5,424 bases of DNA from Methanobrevibacter sp. (lineage in GTDB: Archaea; Methanobacteriota; Methanobacteria; Methanobacteriales; Methanobacteriaceae): contig JAGCBE010000098.1 of the NCBI GenBank assembly GCA_017652345.1, positions 1-5,424 on the forward strand. Reading direction: 5' to 3'. Within the stretch, counting starts at the first letter, position 1, and every line of letters begins with the position of its first letter. A program made the position numbers and the translations under genes. Shown here one piece after another: positions 1 through 5,030 of the stretch. The notes under the pieces are model-generated. The model was not told where the DNA came from. It worked only from the letters and a program-made list of their open reading frames with translations, and searched no databases.

Positions 1-204
1 AGCTGGCACAACTATCAACTCTGTACCATCATCCATAGCGATTTGTACCCAATTTTCAAGCTCTTTTACATCATTAAAATAATCCATATCATATTCGTTC
101 ATCATTCAATCTTCTATGCGATGTGTAACTATATCATCAAAGTCATCAGCATTCTTTCATCTATAAACCCAAGTTTCTCATACAGTCTTTTCAATTTTAA
201 TCAT
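1..204 (-). CDS. N-terminal 68 residues of an unknown protein (cut by window edge)
   Basis: Reads MIKIEKTVGETWVYRGKNAD, then FDDIVTHRIEDG, and at the edge MDDGTELIVVPA, with no stop before position 1. Three UGA codons (178, 157 and 106; first plus-strand base) are read as Gly; VGETW and RGKNADDF are plausible. The ATG at 204 lies 7 nt after the previous stop, with CTTAACTAATATAACA before it. Too little is present to assign a family. Confidence 0.75.
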
Positions 205-211
205 TGTTATA

Positions 212-385
212 TTAGTTAAGAATTAAAATGTTTAACTGTTTAACAAGCTTCAATGTTGTATCTAATCTATCTAATACAGCGAGATAATTTTCATCATCAT
301 CTCTTTGATAGCTATCATCTAACATTTCTTCTACGATTGACTTAATCATTTTTAAGTTGTCTATTATATTATCTTTAGTTTTCAT
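212..385 (-). CDS. 57-aa acidic helical protein of unknown function
   Basis: A short gene without UGA codons. The product starts MKTKDNIIDNLKMIKSIVEE, is probably all helical, has an acidic centre (DDSYQRDDDENYL) and a Leu-rich end (TLKLVKQLNILILN) before TAA. The start follows CTTAACCAACATAATA, a form of the shared leader, 18 nt after the previous stop. The next start lies 7 nt downstream. The layout in the array supports it as a real gene despite its length. Confidence 0.75.
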   Translation of the reverse strand: MKTKDNIIDNLKMIKSIVEEMLDDSYQRDDDENYLAVLDRLDTTLKLVKQLNILILN

Positions 386-403
386 TATTATGTTGGTTAA
401 GAA

Positions 404-697
404 TTAAATGTAATTTTCACAAGTCTCTATCCAGCTCTTCAACTCATCTTCTCCCCATCACGTTCGCACACTTTCAAGAACATTATTTCAAGATGTACAA
501 TAAACTACTCCTGGCTTCATATCATACGAAGCGCCCTCGCTATCATAAGTCATAGGTACATCTTTCCATTGCTTAATACTGTATCAATTATCAAGCACCA
601 CCTCTATCAAGCGATACTCTCTTATCATATAGAATAGCTCAGATAAATCAAGCTTTTCTCACTCCTGCTGTTCCAGGAAACAATCGTACTTTTTCAT
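404..697 (-). CDS. 97-aa protein of unknown function
   Basis: Starts MKKYDCFLEQQEGEKLDLSE. It continues with a charged helix, then IEVVLDNGYSIKQWKDVPM and KPGVVYCTSGNNVLES, and ends SWIETCENYI with TAA. Four UGA codons are read as Gly (659, 584, 488, 458; first plus-strand base); DNGYS and TSGNN are natural Gly contexts. The gene follows the previous stop by 24 nt. No family recognised. Confidence 0.8.
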
Positions 698-721
698 TTT
701 AATATAATTAAAATATAAAAA
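698..721 (-). promoter_or_regulatory. Example of the recurring AT-rich leader before ATG
   Basis: Minus strand TTTTTATATTTTAATT followed by ATATTAAA and ATG. The first part is shared with the leader at 2263-2286, and the second (TTAATTATATTAAA) with 1067-1083. There is no Shine-Dalgarno sequence. It could be a gene-by-gene promoter or a translation start context. Confidence 0.4.
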
Positions 722-1066
722 CTAAATTAAGTTATTCTCTATTAGATAGTTAGCAGACTGTACATACGATGCTGTAGCCTCCACTAATTTATTTTTTATT
801 CTAAAATACATTACATCGCTGTGGCATTCTACCTCACCGCGAGAACGATTGTCTTTCATAATTTTTTCTATTGCCTTCTTACAGTCTTTCTTAGTAGAGA
901 AAGCATATCTCCAATCATCCCAATCTAATATCCATACTTTCCTTGTTTTCTTTTCTTGTTTGCTTATAATTTTTTCCTGTCTTTTAACAGCTCTTTCCAA
1001 CCATTTAATGTATTTATCCATACTTGGATTGGTTGTTGTTAATTCATATTCTTCATATAAAGTCAT
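722..1066 (-). CDS. 114-aa basic protein with coiled-coil-like N-terminus
   Basis: Starts MTLYEEYELTTTNPSMDK. A Lys/Arg/Glu-rich helix follows (WLERAVKRQEKIISKQEKK, about residues 20-40), likely a coiled coil. After it comes KVWILDWDDWRYAFSTKKDC and a C-terminal helical region ending LIENNLI with TAG. There are no UGA codons. All four Trp are UGG, which argues against UGA meaning Trp. An in-frame ATG at 1102 would add 12 residues, but these overlap the previous gene and are translated leader. ATG 1066 has the same leader (TTAATTATATTAAA) as the next gene's start, so it is preferred. Function unknown. Confidence 0.82.
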   Translation of the reverse strand: MTLYEEYELTTTNPSMDKYIKWLERAVKRQEKIISKQEKKTRKVWILDWDDWRYAFSTKKDCKKAIEKIMKDNRSRGEVECHSDVMYFRIKNKLVEATASYVQSANYLIENNLI

Positions 1067-1083
1067 TTTAATATAATTAAGAA

Positions 1084-1452
1084 CTAAAAATTGTTTTCTC
1101 ATCTCCTTGTTTGTTTGTTGAAGGGCAAATCACACAATAGACATATCTCCTCAAACATACGCAAGTCTCTCTTACTCTCTGCTGTAATAAGACCATACCA
1201 AAGCAATCAATGTTCCTCAGCACAATCCATTCAATAGCTTTCTCAGTCATCTATAAACCAAATGTCATTGTCCTCAACAACAACCTCAGCTGTTGAGCCC
1301 TTCTTCCACTCTATCTTATCAATGTAGATAGGATAACCGTGGTCATCACCACATTCCATAGCTCACCAATAGGCATCTTCTATGGTGTCAAATTGTTCAT
1401 AAGGTTGTTCGTTACAATCAACAACCACATACAATGTACTTTTCATTTTCAT
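1084..1452 (-). CDS. About 122-aa acidic protein of unknown function
   Basis: Starts MKMKSTLYVVVDCNEQPYEQF, with an equally possible start at the second ATG (1446). Recognisable stretches are GDDHGYPIYIDKIEWKKG, a beta-like VVVEDNDIWFIDDG, and a Cys-containing second half (MDCAEEHGLLWYG, EEICLLCDLPF). It ends RRGENNF and a TAG. Five UGA codons (1363, 1243, 1231, 1207, 1099; first plus-strand base) are read as Gly. The 3' end overlaps a longer reading frame of the next gene that would start at 1102, which is why that gene's start is placed at 1066. No family recognised. Confidence 0.8.
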
Positions 1453-1472
1453 TTATATTAAAAAATAAAAAA

Positions 1473-1820
1473 CTAATCTTCATCTCTAAATAGATAACCA
1501 TATCAATGGTCATCAGCTCGACTACTTGCTCGCTCTTCTAAATCTAAATACTCTCACATTCATAGAGGATAACCTCTCTGTTTCTCTATTATAAATTCAA
1601 ACCTTGATAACAAATCTTCCTTAGTTGGATATACACCTTCCATAGATTTGGTTAGCTCATCCATTGACATATCAATAAGTTTTTTTTGAAGAGTTTTAAT
1701 AACCTTCAACGCCTCATCTCACGTTGTAATTGTTTCTAAGTAATACATTAAATCTCATTCACTTTCTTCCTTTAATATCCTACTTATCATATCAAAGTAG
1801 GACCTAATGTGTTGTTTCAT
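1473..1820 (-). CDS. 115-aa protein of unknown function
   Basis: Starts MKQHIRSYFDMISRILKEES and is mostly helical and charged over the first 80 residues (LKVIKTLQKKLIDMSMDEL). It then has a Gly/Tyr-rich stretch (RGYPLGMGEYLDL) and the tail RADDHGYGYLFRDED before TAG. Five UGA codons are read as Gly. The DDHGY motif also occurs in the product of the next gene, where the Gly is GGT rather than UGA. The ATG at 1820 follows TAACCAATAACGAA. No family recognised. Confidence 0.8.
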
Positions 1821-1844
1821 TTCGTTATTGGTTAGTAACTAAAA
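1821..1844 (-). promoter_or_regulatory. Example of the TAACC/A-rich leader before ATG
   Basis: Minus strand TTTTAGTTACTAACC, then AATAACGAA and ATG. Related leaders (TTTTA, then TAACC or TAACT or similar, then an A-rich run) precede the starts at 385, 2029, 3033, 4299, 4491 and 5026. It overlaps the 3' end of the upstream coding region. Confidence 0.4.
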
Positions 1845-2029
1845 GTTCATACATCAATAATTATTCTATCAGTTCTTGTTCCATTTTCATCTTCATCTTC
1901 ATAAAAATCTCGATGAGAAAAAGCTGGTATTGTCTGTTGACATAGCGACACTGAGTTATAGTATTGAAGCTCAACCTCAGCATTCTCATCAAACTTTTTC
2001 AAGTTGTTAATCAATTCCCTTACTGTCAT
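1832..2029 (-). CDS. 65-aa protein with MTVRELINNL start, unknown function
   Basis: Starts MTVRELINNLKKFDENAEV, the same opening as the 57-aa product at 4318-4491 and as a common group of small phage proteins. The body is acidic (FYEDEDENGTRTDRIIIDV). Under the standard code it would end at the TGA 1847-1849; with UGA as Gly it continues as GTFSY to a TAA at 1832-1834. That is the same distance from the next ATG (11 nt) as the preceding gene pair. I favour the longer form because no other gene here ends in UGA. Function unknown. Confidence 0.82.
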
Positions 2030-2040
2030 TTTCTTTTTGG

Positions 2041-2262
2041 TTAATATGTAAAAGCTATTCTCATAATCTCATCATACATATCCATAGGACTTTTGAATGA
2101 GCAAGAATAAAATATATCTCAATTTAATTTCTCTGTGTAATGATACTTTCAATTTCAATGTTTAATCTCTCTTATAGGTCATCACTTTGTCCTATTCAGA
2201 TATTCACATAGCAAATTTAACATACTCAAATATCTGCTATCACTAAATCATAATCTAAGCAT
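2041..2262 (-). CDS. 73-aa protein of unknown function, six UGA codons
   Basis: The standard code hides this gene completely because it holds six UGA codons in 73 codons. Read with Gly the product starts MLRLGFSDSRYLSMLNLLCE, has TKGGPIREIKHGNGKYHY and KLNGDIFYS, and ends MRIAFTY. The NG turns between short beta-like strands are natural for Gly; Trp would give an implausible WW/WNW cluster. The ATG at 2262 follows TTGTAAGAAA and the stop is TAA, 11 nt before the next start. It is the first gene after the structured non-coding region. Confidence 0.75.
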
Positions 2263-2281
2263 TTTCTTACAATTAAAATAT

Positions 2282-2399
2282 AAAAAGCCGAATTGGTATA
2301 AGTGAGAGCAGAGGCCGACAAAAACAGCAAGATAAATTATATTGAAGAACACTACAAAACAAACAACAACAATCCCTCTACCCTCATTTATACCAACTC
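2282..2399 (-). other. 25-position inverted repeat closing a 60-nt loop
   Basis: Arms 2375-2399 and 2290-2314 pair at 24 of 25 positions on the minus strand (one A-C mismatch, three G-U). On the plus strand there would be three mismatches. The outer part is GAGTTGGTATAAATGAG against CTCACTTATACCAATTC. The loop is G/T-rich on the minus strand. The 3' arm is followed by GGC and TTTTT (2286-2282), then by the leader of the next gene (ATG at 2262). Confidence 0.6.
2336..2364 (-). promoter_or_regulatory. Possible promoter for the downstream gene block
   Basis: A perfect TATAAT is read on the minus strand at 2341-2336, inside the loop of the 2290-2399 repeat. Only weak -35 matches (TTTGTT-like) lie 15-17 nt upstream. 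In DNA this AT-rich such a match can occur by chance. It is well placed to drive the genes from 2262 leftwards if the upstream hairpins terminate transcription. Confidence 0.25.
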
Positions 2400-2461
2400 A
2401 AAAAAGCAACATAGAATATTCAGATGGAACAATTGCCCACCTAAACATTCTAACGTTGCTT
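2400..2461 (-). terminator. Long 24-bp hairpin followed by T-run
   Basis: On the minus strand 2461-2437 pairs with 2427-2404 over 24 base pairs with one bulged T (2453) and a 9-nt loop (2436-2428). The T-run 2405-2400 follows. Four pairs are G-U on the minus strand and would all be A-C on the plus strand. The stem is longer than a typical terminator, so it may be a structured RNA element, an RNase III site or a terminator. Confidence 0.65.
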
Positions 2462-2488
2462 AAAATATTTTCCATAGCGAAATGAACT

Positions 2489-2513
2489 GGGGTTTTACTA
2501 CAACAAATCCCCC
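2489..2513 (-). other. G-run/C-run hairpin with a loop complementary to 2579-2587
   Basis: Minus strand GGGGG (2513-2509) and CCCC (2492-2489) close a loop containing TTGTAGTAA (2503-2495). This is the exact reverse complement of TTACTACAA, 8 nt of which lie in the loop of the 2572-2596 hairpin, so a kissing-loop contact is possible. The flanking ATGAACT/AGTTCAT (2532-2526 and 2488-2482) could form an outer stem that competes with the terminator 2519-2562. Confidence 0.45.
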
Positions 2514-2562
2514 AAAAAAGCTATCAGTTCATAAGAAAATGAAAAATAATAAACTAACAGCT
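2514..2562 (-). terminator. Rho-independent terminator after the E1/JAMM gene block
   Basis: On the minus strand a 14-bp stem (5' arm AGCTGTTAGTTTAT at 2562-2549, 3' arm ATGAACTGATAGCT at 2532-2519) has a 16-nt loop and is followed directly by a run of T (2519-2514). Three pairs are G-U on this strand and would be A-C mismatches on the other, so the orientation is minus. It begins 12 nt after the stop of the 152-aa gene and probably ends the upstream transcript. Confidence 0.75.
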
Positions 2563-2571
2563 CATTTGGAA

Positions 2572-2596
2572 GGTTTATTTGTAGTAACAATAAACC
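2572..2596 (-). other. Hairpin spanning the stop codon of the 152-aa gene
   Basis: Perfect 8-bp stem GGTTTATT/AATAAACC with a 9-nt loop (minus strand GTTACTACA). The loop is complementary to 2495-2503, which lies in the loop of another hairpin. The stop codon is in the stem. Role unknown. Confidence 0.5.
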
Positions 2597-3033
2597 AACT
2601 TATTCTCATATTCTGCTATCTTTCTTAATCAATTAGTTATAAAGTCAATCAATGCTTGTCAAGGTCAACCACTAACAGCTTCTAAATGTGTAGCTGTATC
2701 TTCCAAATCTGCCTTACAAGCCTCCAATAATTGCTCAGCCATTTCCTTTGGCTCATTAGATGAGAACATAGGAATTGAATACCTTATAGTATCTACATCT
2801 AAACACTCATCAGCACAATCGAAATAATTATCAGCCCAAGCTCGCCAAGTTTCTTCTTCATATCATCAATCAACTAAACTATCGTGTCCCCACCATTCAT
2901 AATTATATATTCTAAACTCTCAATCTTCTACACATAGCCAAGCCTCATATCAATCACAATATCATAGATAAATTAAATCTTTAATTGTCTTTTTAGGTAT
3001 ATGAGGTATCTCATCATCAAATAGTTGTGTCAT
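2575..3033 (-). CDS. 152-aa protein of unknown function
   Basis: No family recognised. The protein starts MTQLFDDEIPHIPKKT. It has an aromatic, acidic first half with beta-like stretches (EAWLCVEDGEFRIYNYEWWG) and a more helical second half (EMAEQLLEACKADLEDTATH) ending YCYYK. Eight UGA codons are read as Gly, including a double UGA at 2863-2868 (VDGGYEEE) and two in SGGPGQALIDF, all natural glycine contexts. The start at 3033 follows TATAAAGAAA and lies 24 nt after the JAMM stop, so it is probably the last gene of the E1/JAMM transcript. Its TAA is inside an 8-bp hairpin (2572-2596), and a terminator hairpin begins 12 nt downstream. Confidence 0.82.
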
Positions 3034-3057
3034 TTTCTTTATAGTTAAGATATAAAA

Positions 3058-4299
3058 TTATCCCCACATAACATTAGCCCATTCTTCTACATACAAATAA
3101 TCTCAATCTTCGTTGCTCCAAGCCATTCGTTCTTGTTCATCTCATACTTTCATAGGTATATCATTATCTATCCCAAACATTTGTCTAACATAGCTCTCGT
3201 TATATTGTGGTGCTGTAAATTCATATTCATATCAATATCCATAGTCATCATCAAAATCTCTATTGGATACCATACTTGAACTACTCAATAGACTTGGCTG
3301 TGAAGATGAACTTATCCCACTCATAGTTCAAAAGCTACTCAATCAGAATGAATATGATTTTTGTTTATGTTCTTCTAATTGTGTCAATAGTCAATCACTC
3401 CACTTACAGAAAGCATCATATTCAATCAACATATCTGTATATCTTCAATCAGAATTTATCTCTTTTTCTGCTAACTCATTAGCCTTATCTCATAATTGCT
3501 TTAGATATTCTTTTAGCTCTGGGTTTCATATCTTATCCTTCAATGTATCATAGTTACTATTCAAATCATCTGTTATATCCACTCACAAATAGTCCAATAT
3601 GTTTTTATAGCTTGGTCTATCTGTTATGCTATCTATATAATTCTTATTTGTATCTAATAGAAACTCATAAAACCTTGCCTCACTTTCTTTCACTTTATCC
3701 AAATAGTCTTTGTATCTATCAACTATGCTATCATATCATAGAGGGTTATCATATATATCTGTTACAGCAACGTCAATCTCTATGTTATATGGCTTGTAAA
3801 AATTGATACAGCCTTTATAGTTTATCTTATCTCACTCATAAGCTGTAACCACAGCCCAAGCTAATTGTCTTCAATCATTTAGCCCAAGCCTTGCCTTATC
3901 ATCTGTTCAACTCCAAAAGCACCCCATATGATGATGAGAATGTAGGATACAATTCCAATCTGCCATCTTTTCTCATCTCCTTATAAGCTCTTTTGTTAGC
4001 CATTCCATTCATTCTTTTGTTGTTTCTACATCTCCACTTGATGTAGTTTGTCAAGGGAATAACATATCTGTCATCATAAATGTCCCTTCTCCTGTTGGCT
4101 TAACTTTACACACTGCCAACCATTCTTGATTTGGATACTCCTTATGTAAAGTTTTTATATGTTGAGAACACCAATCATCAATCACTAAGATTATGCTCTC
4201 ATTTGTATGAATGTTATTCAATCATACAAGGTCATTCATAGCCTTACGCTTTTCCTCTGTTTGCTTTGCTAAGTCGCAATCGCTTTTCATAATTTTCAT
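3058..4299 (-). CDS. JAB/JAMM (MPN) metalloprotease-domain protein, 413 aa
   Basis: The N-terminal half is a Prok-JAB (MPN) domain, a zinc isopeptidase or desulfurase fold that cleaves bonds after ubiquitin-like proteins. The full JAMM motif H-x-H-x7-S-x2-D is present as HSHHHMGCFWSGTDD (H120, H122, S130, D133; 3901-3942). E59, in NQEWLAVCKV, is the likely catalytic glutamate. G131 is encoded by UGA (3907-3909). The protein holds 18 UGA-Gly and about 10 GGN-Gly codons, and all ten or so Trp are UGG. After the domain (about residues 35-175) comes a charged, probably helical region (about 180-295), a Ser-rich linker (about 315-345) and an acidic Tyr/Gly-rich tail ending MWG. This is much longer than a bare JAB protein. 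ATG 4299 follows an AAGAAA leader; the in-frame ATG at 4290 is an alternative. With an E1-like gene upstream, a role in ubiquitin-like conjugation or removal is the best inference. Confidence 0.92.
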
Positions 4300-4317
4300 T
4301 TTCTTATTTTTAATAAA

Positions 4318-4491
4318 CTAAAAGATATAAATACAAGTTTCCAACACTGCCTCCTTTGTTTCTGTATCGTAACTAAGAAACTCTCCTATTCCCACATTAA
4401 ATGGTGTGTAGTCCATACTATCTTTTACACACATCACCTTCAAATCTCAATCACATTTTTTCAATTCTTTTATAAGTTCTTTTACTGTCAT
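4318..4491 (-). CDS. 57-aa protein with MTVKELIKEL start, unknown function
   Basis: A small protein starting MTVKELIKELKKCDGDLKV and ending LETCIYIF with a TAG stop. The opening resembles a common group of small phage proteins that start MTV-x-ELI-x-x-L-K-K followed by a D/G-rich turn and a hydrophobic strand. One UGA (4447-4449) codes the G of that turn. The product at 1832-2029 in this window has the same opening. It sits 4 nt after the acidic protein gene and 18 nt before the JAMM gene, so it probably shares their transcript. Its size and position would suit a small modifier protein, but I see no beta-grasp pattern and no C-terminal glycines. Confidence 0.8.
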
Positions 4492-4495
4492 TTTA

Positions 4496-5026
4496 TTATT
4501 TATAATAACTAAAAGCTTTCCAATGTGGCTTTTGGCTCTCCTCCTTTTCTGCCTGCCATTCTAAACATTGGTCATAAAATCTACTTAATGTTTCTCTTAG
4601 GTCATTGTATCCTCTAATCTCTCCTCGTTCAAAGTTTCAATCATCATAACTATCCTCAAATGTTTCTATGAACTGCTGTATCAATACATCTTTTGGTGTA
4701 GTTACAGCACAGAAATAGTCATATGTATAATCACTGTCATTCTCATCGTAATACTCATCTGTGTCCCCATTATAATTAAAGTAGTCATCATATGGATACT
4801 CATAATCTTGCCTCCATTCATTAAAACTTTCCTCTGTGTTTCAATGATATACAGCATCTTGCCACTCAGATAACAAATCAATATTGTTATCTATATATTC
4901 GTCCATATAATCATAATCCAAAGGGTGATACCTTTCAATCTCTATCTCCTTTCAATTCCTTTTTAGGATTATATCACCATAGTCAGAATAACCTAACCTA
5001 TAAACTTGTGAATGTGCTACTGTCAT
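4496..5026 (-). CDS. Acidic Tyr/Asp-rich 176-aa protein of unknown function
   Basis: I do not recognise this protein. It begins MTVAHSQVYRLGYSDYGD and has a short beta-like stretch (DIILKRNGKEIEIERYHP, about residues 18-35). The centre is strikingly acidic and aromatic (about residues 38-110, with runs such as EYPYDDYFNYNGDTDEYY), and the end is more helical and charged, finishing AFSYYK. Three UGA codons are read as Gly (4952, 4841, 4637, first base on the plus strand). The ATG at 5026 is preceded by TAAGAAA, where TAA is the stop of the E1-like gene, so the gap is 4 nt. It ends with TAA 4 nt before the next start. Its position between the E1-like enzyme and the JAMM protein makes it a candidate partner or substrate. 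It has no C-terminal Gly-Gly and no visible E2 motif, so this is inference only. Confidence 0.8.
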
Positions 5027-5030
5027 TTTC

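Larger units (their letters stand above)
2282..2574 (-). ncRNA. Structured non-coding region, candidate small RNA(s)
   Basis: This is the only gap of about 300 nt in the window and it holds no plausible ORF. It contains, in minus-strand order, a terminator hairpin (2562-2519), a GGGG/CCCC hairpin (2513-2489), a 24-bp hairpin (2461-2404) and a 25-position helix closing a 60-nt loop (2399-2290). Three of these are followed by T-runs (2519-2514, 2405-2400, 2286-2282). G-U pairs that would be A-C on the plus strand fix the orientation. I could not match it to tmRNA, RNase P, SRP or 6S signatures. It may be one structured RNA, several short RNAs with their own terminators, or a 5' leader of the next gene. 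Confidence 0.5.

Noticed and set aside
849..1076. Plus-strand reading frame of 75 codons
   Set aside because: It lies opposite the 114-aa minus-strand gene, has no leader like the others, and its hydrophobic product is what the complement of a Lys/Glu-rich helix gives.
722..1102. Start at 1102 for the 114-aa gene
   Set aside because: The extra 12 residues overlap the end of the previous gene and translate the shared leader; ATG 1066 has the usual leader in front.
2282..2574. tRNA, tmRNA, RNase P or a CRISPR array in the non-coding gap
   Set aside because: No CCA-ending acceptor or T-loop consensus, no tmRNA or RNase P signature, and no direct repeats with regular spacers were seen.
3263..3806. 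Two overlapping plus-strand reading frames (3263-3553 and 3543-3806)
   Set aside because: Both are antisense to the JAMM gene, whose motif and UGA-Gly contexts make it the real one.
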